This document shows, in pieces, positions 1 through 8,000 of a stretch of 51,373 bases of DNA. The notes under the pieces are model-generated. The model was not told the origin of the DNA. It worked only from the letters and a program-made list of their open reading frames with translations, and made no database searches. The stretch is taken from positions 1 to 51,373 of the forward strand of contig UQYV01000025.1 of the NCBI GenBank assembly GCA_900545245.1. The letters are read 5' to 3'. This DNA comes from an uncultured Bacteroidales bacterium. Its GTDB lineage: Bacteria; Bacteroidota; Bacteroidia; Bacteroidales; UBA932. The position numbers and the translations under genes were made by a program. Each line of letters starts with the position of its first letter. Positions within the stretch are counted from its first letter, which is position 1.

Positions 1-84
1 CACGGTGCCTCCGCCCATTTTAACTTCAGCTACGCAGCTGCAAAGAAGAGCTACGACAGCAGCCAATCCTCCAATATGTCTCAT
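1..84 (-). CDS. Start of a truncated lipoprotein gene
   Basis: Reading the complement from the ATG at 82-84 gives 28 codons without a stop before the window edge. The peptide starts MRHIGGLAAVVALLCSC: a short charged n-region, a hydrophobic core and a cysteine in a lipobox-like setting, so the product is probably an exported lipoprotein. An in-frame ATG two codons earlier (88-90) is an alternative start. The remainder lies outside the window, so the function cannot be told. A Bacteroidetes -7 promoter box stands about 20 bases upstream. Confidence 0.6.
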   Translation of the reverse strand, partial: MRHIGGLAAVVALLCSCVAEVKMGGGTV

Positions 85-103
85 TGACATTCGCTATTTG
101 ATA

Positions 104-111
104 CAAAGATA
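104..111 (-). promoter_or_regulatory. -7 box (TATCTTTG) for the truncated lipoprotein gene
   Basis: The minus strand reads TATCTTTG, a full match to the Bacteroidetes -7 consensus TAnnTTTG, 20-27 bases before the start codons at 84 and 90. A TTTG lies only 12 bases upstream, too close for a standard -33 box. The -7 call is therefore good and the -33 call open. Confidence 0.5.
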
Positions 112-207
112 TTAAGAAACTTTCAAAAAATAACCTGTATCATCTTTTTAATGTTTCTAACTGAATAGTTTCATAATTATCGAGAAAAATTTAGAAGCTG
201 TTTTTGA

Positions 208-283
208 CTACAGCACATCCAGGCGATTGAGACCGCTGACGGCTCCGGCGACGTAGGAGACGGATGCCGCAGGGTCGGAGGCT
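208..283 (-). pseudogene. 3' remnant of a paralogue of the 2412-3059 gene
   Basis: Positions 218-283 match 2422-2487 with one mismatch in 66 bases. Read on the minus strand in the matching frame they give ASDPAASVSYVAGAVSG followed by LNRLDVL and a TAG stop at 208-210. The intact gene ends in the same way, with LNRLDIL. Only the last 24 or so codons survive. Immediately upstream (in gene sense) the sequence changes to the coding strand of an ATPase running the other way, so the rest of the gene was lost in a rearrangement. Confidence 0.8.
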
Positions 284-889
284 CTTCTGCGCTCCTACAT
301 TCAGTTCCTCACAAATGTCTATTTCATATTCTCCGGCAGCAGCCAGCACCTCATGTCCGAAATGTTTCTGTCTGCAAAGCGTCCGTTTTACCAGAGCTCG
401 CAGATAATGAGCCTGCCTCTGATTGACGTCGGAGAATATGAGGCTTTCGCGAACAAATGGCTGAAACTGAAGGGATTTGAAATCAGCGATATGGATTTCA
501 GATACCTTTATGACATGGTTGATGGCCAGACGTGGTATGTGCAGAGCATCCTCAACAGACTCTATGAAAATGGGGAGGCAATTGACAAGTCCGTCATTGC
601 ACAGACTGTCGATAACATCATCCATGAGCAGGAAGACTCATTCATCAACTACTGCAAGTCACTCACAGACAACCAGGTGGCACTTCTCTCGGCCATAGCC
701 AAAGAAAAAGGAGTCACGTCGGCATTATCCCAAGAATTCATCCGCAAGTATAGCCTGCCTGCAGCCAGCAGCGTGAGCATCGCACTTAAAGCCCTGCAAA
801 AACGGGATTTCGTGCACGAGTTCAACGGGAAAATAATCGTGTATGACCGGTTCTTTTCAATCTGGCTGCGAAGGGAAACGGAATGTTGA
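278..889 (+). pseudogene. C-terminal half of an archaeal-type AAA ATPase
   Basis: An open frame runs through the junction at 278 and gives EALLRSYIQ, then FIFSGSSQHLMSEMF, a stretch typical of the sensor-1 region of the ATP-binding proteins common in Bacteroidetes (Arch_ATPase-like family). About 204 residues follow, ending in a winged-helix-like C-terminal part and a stop at 887-889. Walker A and Walker B, which should lie N-terminal, are absent, so the product cannot bind ATP. The first ATG (353) is only the first Met inside the fragment. The gene is a truncated relic joined to the tail of another gene within the shared bases GAGGCT. Confidence 0.75.
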
Positions 890-920
890 AACGATTGTAG
901 ACGAAACAAATCACTTTCTC

Positions 921-2099
921 TCAGTACATCAGGCCGAAATGCCACAGCGGAAGAGTGCGATAGCCGGGAAAATCAATATCATCCTTGACTACAAATGAGT
1001 TTGGTATGCCATTTATCTGCTTTTGCTTCTTGGAATGCCCTCCAACCTCAAAAGTGTAGTCTCCGATTCGGAAGTCACCGTTTGCATCCGCACTCGCTAC
1101 TGTGTGACATACAGATGTCTGTGCGAAAAAGAAAGTTTCTCTGACATTGCCTATGTCAGGAATGTTGTCGGCAAGCGCATACACGAGACTTGTATTCGCG
1201 AGATAGACCTTATCGACTTTCTCCAGAATTTTCATTCCTGTGTCCGCGGTATGCAGCTGACGGATGAGACCGGATTTCTCCATATAGGTCATATATGTCG
1301 ATGCTGTTGCCCTGTCCACCTCAAGGGACCGGGCAATTTCGGAAAAATTCGGCTTGAATGGTACGCTTTGAGAAATGATGTTCAGAAGTTTCTTCAGTTT
1401 AACTACCGTTGACACATTCATTCTGGCATATTGTGGAATATCCACTTCAAGTGTCTGGTTCACAACATTATTTAGCCGAATCTGGTAGTTGTCAATTAAA
1501 AAAAACGGGTAATCCCCCATTTTTAGGAACTTATGAAACAACGGAATCGGGAACTTGACAGTTCCTGAAATATCGACTTTTCCAGCCACGATGTCCTCCA
1601 AAGAAAAGTGCGGGACCGAAATCCCTTCTGAAAGAAACAGAAACTCCCTGAAAGACAGGCCATGAAGAGTATATTCAATTGCCCTTCGGCTCAGGTCCGC
1701 ATCCACGCCCTTCTTTATGGACAGCAGGGATGATCCGGTGAGGACAATCTTCAGTTCCGGCAAGTAGTCATACATCATTTTCACCTCACGTGACCAAGTC
1801 TCATATTTGTGAACCTCGTCGATATAGATACATTTTCCTCCGTTTTTGTAGAATGCCTCAACAAAATCGTACAGCGAATGAGAAGAAAAATATGTATGTC
1901 CCGCATCGACATAAAGGGAGGTGCCTATTTCTCCGCTGAGCTTAATCCGCTGCAGAATCATTGTCGTCTTGCCTACGCCACGGGCGCCTTCGATGACCAC
2001 GAGCCTCGACTCCCAGTCAATCTGAGAGTAAAGATATCGCAGAAATGTCGTTTCTGTCCGGGACAGAAGAAAATGGTACAATGTGTAAAGCCTCTCCAT
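921..2099 (-). CDS. ATP-binding protein, AAA_14 with DUF4143 C-terminus
   Basis: The 392-residue protein has Walker A GARGVGKTT at residues 38-46, Walker B with IYIDE at 91-95, and a sensor-1 stretch IVLTGSS near 118-124. The C-terminal half has the winged-helix and nuclease-like layout of DUF4143 proteins. This family is very common in Bacteroidetes and archaea; its cellular role is not settled, and links to toxin or defence functions have been suggested rather than shown. It is cytosolic, with no signal peptide. A TATCTTTG box lies 18-25 bases upstream of the start. Its 3' end faces the relic ATPase at 278-889, a different ATPase family, so the two are neighbours rather than halves of one gene. 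Confidence 0.85.
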   Translation of the reverse strand: MERLYTLYHFLLSRTETTFLRYLYSQIDWESRLVVIEGARGVGKTTMILQRIKLSGEIGTSLYVDAGHTYFSSHSLYDFVEAFYKNGGKCIYIDEVHKYETWSREVKMMYDYLPELKIVLTGSSLLSIKKGVDADLSRRAIEYTLHGLSFREFLFLSEGISVPHFSLEDIVAGKVDISGTVKFPIPLFHKFLKMGDYPFFLIDNYQIRLNNVVNQTLEVDIPQYARMNVSTVVKLKKLLNIISQSVPFKPNFSEIARSLEVDRATASTYMTYMEKSGLIRQLHTADTGMKILEKVDKVYLANTSLVYALADNIPDIGNVRETFFFAQTSVCHTVASADANGDFRIGDYTFEVGGHSKKQKQINGIPNSFVVKDDIDFPGYRTLPLWHFGLMY

Positions 2100-2116
2100 A
2101 TTTCTCTATTTTGAGG

Positions 2117-2124
2117 CAAAGATA
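2117..2124 (-). promoter_or_regulatory. -7 box (TATCTTTG) for the AAA_14 ATPase gene
   Basis: The minus strand carries TATCTTTG 18-25 bases before the ATG at 2099. No clear TTTG stands 19 bases further upstream. The match to the -7 consensus is complete but one box alone is weak proof. Confidence 0.45.
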
Positions 2125-2411
2125 ATGAATTTGCAGAATAGATTCTACAGTTTATAACAAAATTGCTGAATAAGTTATACACCGCTGCATTAGATTCCCT
2201 TGTTTTTTCGAAACAGACGGGTCAATTCCGTCGGCACTGTATGCTTATTGGGTATCAAGGTATCTTTTCGAAGACAAGGTGAATCAAATTCTCCTTCCCG
2301 AGTGCAATGCATAATAAGCATAAAAAATCTCTTATTTTAACATTCGCTAGTAATTTACTGAAAATCACCAAGATAGTAGTGCAACATGAGAGAATGACAC
2401 AGATTTGCCGG
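2125..2411. other. Gene-free AT-rich interval
   Basis: No convincing gene lies here. A 10-base inverted repeat, TATGCTTATT at 2240-2249 and AATAAGCATA at 2313-2322, encloses 63 bases and could be a worn element end. A 46-codon open frame on the plus strand (2174-2314) has no start codon and may be decayed coding sequence. Confidence 0.4.
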
Positions 2412-3059
2412 TTATAGAATGTCCAGGCGATTGAGACCGCTGACGGCTCCGGCGACGTAGGAGACGGATGCCGCCGGGTCGGAGGCTTGGTGGAGTGCCG
2501 GGATGTAAAGCGGGAAGCCGAGCATAAAACTCCCTGCGGAGAAGCGGTCCCCGGACTGGAGTTTCGAGTTTTCAGACTCGCGTACGATGAACTCACAGCC
2601 GCCGAGGTGTTCAATCTTCACGAGACGGTCTGGTGCCCAACCGAGCAGAAGGCAGGTTCCTACGGGCAGATTTTCCGACTCTATAACCTTGGAACTGAAA
2701 AATATGGAAGTGACTGTCCTATCATTGCAAAGCGCCTTGCAATAGGCCGAAAAATCGCGCTTGCCTATGAACTTGCAGAGAATATCGAGCGTCGAAGAGC
2801 GCGGAACATGAGTTCCGGAAACATAGCCCCATAGCCGTTTCAAAGTCGATGCTGAGAGCAGTTCATGTGTCTCCCTATCGATGACTACCGAAAGCGCCTC
2901 GAAGTCCGTGGTGGTCCGAATCCTCCTGCCGTATGCCTTTTCAACGTCCGAAAGCAGACAATTCAACTCCGGAATGACTTTCCTGGAATTATCCTTTGCC
3001 ACGCCACCTTTTCCGCCCCGAATCTCTGAGCCGAGTTCCTCTGCAATGCCCTTTCCCAT
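2412..3059 (-). CDS. Conserved Bacteroidales protein, helical N-terminus and beta-rich C-terminus
   Basis: This 215-residue protein has no signal peptide. Residues about 50-110 contain TTDFEALSVVIDRET, STLKRLWGYV and a following PRSSTLDIL segment, a pattern I recognise from many Bacteroidales hypothetical proteins and which resembles a helix-turn-helix-like module. The last hundred residues are beta-rich. I know of no proven function. The start at 3059 was chosen as the first ATG of the frame; Val or Met starts inside residues 1-20 are possible because the homologous core begins near residue 28. A 66-base copy of its 3' end is found at 218-283, so the genome once held a close paralogue beside it. 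Confidence 0.65.
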   Translation of the reverse strand: MGKGIAEELGSEIRGGKGGVAKDNSRKVIPELNCLLSDVEKAYGRRIRTTTDFEALSVVIDRETHELLSASTLKRLWGYVSGTHVPRSSTLDILCKFIGKRDFSAYCKALCNDRTVTSIFFSSKVIESENLPVGTCLLLGWAPDRLVKIEHLGGCEFIVRESENSKLQSGDRFSAGSFMLGFPLYIPALHQASDPAASVSYVAGAVSGLNRLDIL

Positions 3060-3095
3060 AATCTCATATTTTCATAAACACCGCAAAGTAAAGCA

Positions 3096-3188
3096 TTATC
3101 TCTCAATCTCCCAAAGTTCATTTTGGTTCATATCACCGGGAAGGGCGAACGGAACCTCATCCTGGTCACCCTCAGCCACAAATTTCAT
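3096..3188 (-). CDS. Possible 30-residue ORF overlapping the end of the ABC-F gene
   Basis: An ATG at 3186-3188, inside the last codons of the ABC-F gene but in another frame, opens a 30-codon frame ending in TAA at 3096-3098: MKFVAEGDQDEVPFALPGDM, then NQNELWEIER. The stop of the large gene lies 14 bases inside it, an arrangement that allows coupled translation. The composition is protein-like and acidic. The alternatives are a C-terminal extension of the ABC-F protein reached by frameshift, or chance. No homologue is known to me. Confidence 0.3.
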   Translation of the reverse strand: MKFVAEGDQDEVPFALPGDMNQNELWEIER

Positions 3189-5028
3189 AGAGCTCAAGCA
3201 GCCTCATCTCCACTTCATCTGTGCGTGCGATGATTTCTCCAATACGTTCCGATGCCTTCTGTAACTCATCGTAGGGGAGTCCGGCTTCACCGAGACGAGC
3301 TTCCAGGGCCGATTTCTCTGCAGAAAGTGCTTCGGATTCGGCTTCAAGCGCCTCTAATTCCCGTTGTTCCTTCCAGCTCAGTCTTCTCTTTGCCGGGGTA
3401 GGAGCCGTTCCTGTCGATGTCACAGGCATGGCTTCTTCCTTGATGGCAAACTGCTTTTTTGCTTTCTCTTTTCGTTCCTGTTCCCGCCGCTCAGACTTTT
3501 GCGCCGCCTCATAATCCTTTATATACGCCCTGTAGGAACTGAAATTTCCGATAAAATCCTTCACCACACCATCGCCGCAGAATACGAGCAGGTGGTCCAC
3601 AAGGCGGTCGAGGAAGTGGCGGTCGTGCGAGACGATAATGAGGCTGCCTTGATATTCGGAGAGATACTCCTCGAGAATGTTCAGCGTCATAATGTCAAGG
3701 TCGTTCGTGGGCTCGTCAAGTATGAGCAGATTTGGCTGCTGCATCAGGATTGTGAGCAGATAGAGCCTTCGCCTTTCGCCTCCACTGAGGCGGGAGACCC
3801 TGTTGTTCAACATATCGTGCGGGAAGAGAAAGCGGTTCAGCAGCCCGGTGTCGTTCACGGTCTCAAGCACGGTCTGGTCTTCGTCGAAACTCATTCCGTT
3901 TTGGTGGTAGTAGCCGATTTTGAGCGATTCCCCGCGCTCGATGCTCCCGCTGTAGCCCTGAAGTTCTCCGGTGAGAAGGTCTATGAATGTGGATTTTCCC
4001 ACACCGTTGCGTCCCACCACTCCGATGCGGTCGCAGCGCTGGAACTTGTAGCTGAAATGGTCGAGATAGCAGTCCGCTCCATAGTAGAAACTGACATTCT
4101 TGCAGTCTATAACCTTGGTTCCCAGCCTGTTGGCAAGCTTTGCGTCGGAAGAAAACCCCTTCCCGCTCATCCCCGCAGAAACCGCCGACATATCCACAGA
4201 TTTGCTCTCCCGCACTTCTTCTGCCCTGTCTTTCAATTCGTGGAATGCATCAATCCTGTATTTCGCCTTTCCGCTTCGTGCGCAAGGTGTGCTCCTCATC
4301 CATTCCAGTTCGCGTCGCAGGATGTTCCGCACCTTGTCGGTCTGTGCGTTCCAGTTGGATATTCGTTCGTCGCGCTTTTCGAGATAGTTCTGATAATCGC
4401 CACGGTAGCAATAGACGGCCCCGTGGTCCATTTCCATCACCATATTGCAGACGCTGTCGAGGAAGTAGCGGTCGTGGGTGACCATAAGCAGGGTGCAGCG
4501 GGCGCGTTTGAGGTAGGCTTCGAGATATTCAATTGCGTCGATGTCCAGGTGGTTGGTCGGCTCGTCCATAATGAAGAAGTCCGCCTCGGTGGCGAGCATC
4601 TGCGTGAGTGCGACTCTTTTGACACCTCCGCCGGAAAGTTCCTTCATCGGCTGTCCGAAATCAGTCAGCCCGAAGTCCGTCAGCAGCCGTTTCACTCTCA
4701 GTTCATATTCCAACAGGCGTTCCTCGTCAAGATGTTTCGTGAACTCCTCACTACTATCCATAATCTGCCGGAAAACTCCTTTTTCCGGGTCGAAGTCATA
4801 TTCCTGCTCAAGGAAGGCTATGCGTATGTCCTTGAGAAACAAAATCTTTCCGCCAGAATCGCTCTTGTCCTTTCCTGCGAGAATCCTCATAAGAGAAGTC
4901 TTTCCCGTGCCATTGGGCGCAATAAGCGCAATTTTGTCCCCCTCATTTATATTGAATCCGATATGTTCAAAAAGAACTTTCGGCCCGTAGGATTTTGATA
5001 TGTTTTCGATCTGAAGGTAACTTGCCAT
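3172..5028 (-). CDS. uup: ABC-F ATPase, Uup-like
   Basis: A cytosolic protein of 618 residues with two ABC ATPase domains and no membrane segment. Domain 1 has Walker A PNGTGKTS at 38-45, signature LSGGGVKR and Walker B with MDEPTNHLD. Domain 2 has VVGRNGVGKST, LSGGERRR and LILDEPTNDLD. A charged linker separates the two domains. The C-terminal 70 residues start LSWKEQRELEALE and form a coiled coil, as in Uup, which acts on ribosomes and branched DNA intermediates. ABC-F proteins can also protect ribosomes from antibiotics; nothing here decides that. The gene follows the RND pump gene by 39 bases on the same strand and may share its transcript. Confidence 0.85.
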   Translation of the reverse strand: MASYLQIENISKSYGPKVLFEHIGFNINEGDKIALIAPNGTGKTSLMRILAGKDKSDSGGKILFLKDIRIAFLEQEYDFDPEKGVFRQIMDSSEEFTKHLDEERLLEYELRVKRLLTDFGLTDFGQPMKELSGGGVKRVALTQMLATEADFFIMDEPTNHLDIDAIEYLEAYLKRARCTLLMVTHDRYFLDSVCNMVMEMDHGAVYCYRGDYQNYLEKRDERISNWNAQTDKVRNILRRELEWMRSTPCARSGKAKYRIDAFHELKDRAEEVRESKSVDMSAVSAGMSGKGFSSDAKLANRLGTKVIDCKNVSFYYGADCYLDHFSYKFQRCDRIGVVGRNGVGKSTFIDLLTGELQGYSGSIERGESLKIGYYHQNGMSFDEDQTVLETVNDTGLLNRFLFPHDMLNNRVSRLSGGERRRLYLLTILMQQPNLLILDEPTNDLDIMTLNILEEYLSEYQGSLIIVSHDRHFLDRLVDHLLVFCGDGVVKDFIGNFSSYRAYIKDYEAAQKSERREQERKEKAKKQFAIKEEAMPVTSTGTAPTPAKRRLSWKEQRELEALEAESEALSAEKSALEARLGEAGLPYDELQKASERIGEIIARTDEVEMRLLELYEICG

Positions 5029-5067
5029 AAATATATATATTCGGGCATCAAAACTATTGATATATAA

Positions 5068-8000
5068 CTATTTCCAGCCTCCGCCGAGGGCTTTGTAGAG
5101 GCCTACGATGGCGAGGTTTTCACGAGTGATGGCTTCGCTGAATTCAAGCTGGGATGAGAAATACTTACGTTGGGCGTCCAGAACGTCGATGTAGTTGGTG
5201 ACACCATTGATGTACTGGCTGTCCGCCAAGGTCACATACTGCATCGCAGCCTCCTCCATCTCTGCCTTCACGCGAGAGTTGGAACGGGCGGACTGATAGA
5301 TCACCGTGGCGTCATAAACCTCGCGGAACGCCTGAATCACCGTTTTCTCATATTGGAGCCTCGCCTGCTCATAGGCCGACACGGCAGCCTTCATCGCAGC
5401 CTTGCGTCTTCCGAAATCGACAATCGGGGCAGCAAGAGTCGCACCCGCAAACCAGAACGGGGACTGGAAGAAGGCGCGTAACTGACTGTTTTCCAGACCG
5501 GCGCCGAGATTGATTACAAACGAAGGGTATCTCTGAGCGATGGCAATTCCGACGCGGGCTTCTGCAGCGTGAAGTTTGTTTTCAGACATCATTATGTCCG
5601 GCCGGCATTTCAGCACATCCGACGAAACTCCCGCCGGCACTGTCGTGATGGAATAGATGTCCGTAGCCGAGACGCTTCTTTGGATTTCCCTTGGGTATGA
5701 ACCGGTGATAAAACAGAGCTCACTTTCCTTGAGGGCAATCTGCCTCTGCAAATCCGGAATCAGGGCTTTGGACGAAGCATACTCCACAAGTGCCTGTTGG
5801 TAAGGGATTTCGGACGTCAGTCCGCCTTCCGCCCTGAGTTTTGCCTGTTTCACACTTTCACGTCTTGTTTCGAGTGTGTTCGACACAATCTCAAGTTTGC
5901 GGTCCAGTCCAATCAGCTCGTAATAGACCGAAGCCACACTTGCAACGACACTCATTTTCACCGCCTTCTGCGCATCCTCTGCGGCAAGATACTCCGCCAT
6001 CTTTTCTCTTCCCGCCCATTTCAGACGGCCCCAGAAATCCACCTCCCATTGGAGCGAAGCCTTCAGGCCGAATTCAGGGCTGTCCGGCTTGGATGAATTC
6101 CCACCGTAGTTGCTGTGGTCGTTCTGGCCATATCCCTTTGCTGAAATGGAAGGAAGTTGTTCCGCTTTCTGCATTCTGTACTTAAAGCGCAGTTCATTAA
6201 GTCTCTCCGCGGCGATGAGCACATCCTTGTTGTAGGATAGCGCCGTGTCTATAAGTCTTTGAAGTTCAGGGTCTGTGAAAACCTCCCTCCATCCCGGGTC
6301 CTCGAAACTGCCGTCCCCCTTTTCAAGCGAAATGCTTTGTGGCATATTTCCCAAATCGGGTTTCGGACAATACTTTGCAGGCGAACAGGAAGCGAGGGTC
6401 ATTGCCGATGCCAACATCAGCACAAGCACCGGAGTGATAGACTTCTTACCCAAACGAAGTTCAGGACGCCAGTGGGACATGAATTTTCGGAGATTATAGA
6501 TTACCACAAAGAAAAACGGCACGAAAACTATTCCTGCTGTGATTCCGGCAATCATACCGAAGAATACGCCCGTTCCGATATTCTGGCGGCTCTCCGAACC
6601 CGGGCCGCTGGCAAATACAAGCGGAAGCATACCGAGGATAAATGCCAGGGAGGTCATCACGATAGGCCTGAACCGGAGTTTTGCCGCAGTGATTGCCGCA
6701 TCCACGACATCCCTGCCCGCCTCGACCTCTTCCTTGGCGAACTCCACAATCAAGATGGCGTTTTTCGCCACCAGACCCACCAGCATCACAAGTCCAATCT
6801 GGAAATATATGTTACTCTCCATCCCCAAGAGGGCGACGCCGAGATAAGCTCCGAAAATCGCAATAGGCAGAGACAATATCACCGCAATCGGTATCGACCA
6901 GCTCTCATATTGGGCGGCAAGGAACAGGAACACAAAAAGCAGTGCCAGAGCAAGTACCAGTCCGGTCTGTCCGCTCTCTTTTTTCTCCTGATAGGACATT
7001 CCGCTCCATTCCACTCCGATATTGGACGGAAGGTGTTCCCTGGCGATTTGCTGAAGAATCTCCAGCGCCTCTCCCGAGCTGACTCCGTTTGCTGCCTCTC
7101 CCCGGATTGTCGCAGAGTTGTACATATTGAAACGCTTTATGGCTCCCGGCCCCGTTGTGTAGTGGGTGTTGCCTAAAGCGTTGACCGGAATCATCGTGCC
7201 TCCCGCACTCTTGAGGAAAAAGAGATTGAGATTGTCCGTGTGTGCACGATATGGGGCATCCGCCTGAATGTAAACCCTGTAGATACGGTTATACATATTG
7301 AAGTCATTCACATAGATTGCTCCGGTGAAGGCTTTGAGGGTCGAGAATACATCCGCCATAGAAAGACCCAGCAGCTGGATTTTGTCGCGGTCGGCATCAA
7401 AATAGAGCTGAGGAATGTCCGTCTGCATTCCGGAGGAGAGTCCAGTGAGTTCCTTACGTTTCGACGCATAATGGAGCAATGTGTCGGAGGCGTTCTGTAA
7501 ATCCACATAGGATGCATCTCCTCTTGCCTCCAGCACCATTGAGAATCCACCCGAGGTTCCGAGTCCCGGGATGACAGGCGGTGTGCTGATATACACCCGG
7601 CTTTCCGGATAGCGTGAAAGAGTGTCCCTGACCATCGCTATTGTTTTGGTCATATCCGTAACCTTACGTTTGTTCCAAGGCTTGAGGATTACCGTCAGAG
7701 TGCTGCTCGACTGGGTCGTCCCCACTCGCGGACTCGACCCGGTGACATTGAGCACATAGTCGACATCCGGCTGACTCATAAGAAAATCCATAGCCCTGTC
7801 TGTCACCGCCCTCGTGCGTTCGAGAGTGGCTCCGGTGGGAAGTTCAAGCTCGACGGTGAAATAGCCCTGGTCCTCCTTCGGGATGAAACTGCTCGGGACA
7901 AGACGCGCCAAAACAAAGATTCCGACAAGGGCGACTCCAAAAATCGCAAACATCCTTTTGGAATTGTCCACCGCCAGACGAACCATCTTGGTGTAGAACG

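Noticed and set aside
2174..2314. 46-codon plus-strand frame ending in RYLFEDKVNQILLPECNA
   Set aside because: Protein-like wording but no start codon and no recognised family; noted only as possible decayed coding DNA.
3364..4998. 544-residue open frame on the plus strand
   Set aside because: Antisense shadow of the ABC-F gene, which has all catalytic motifs on the other strand; the shadow has none.
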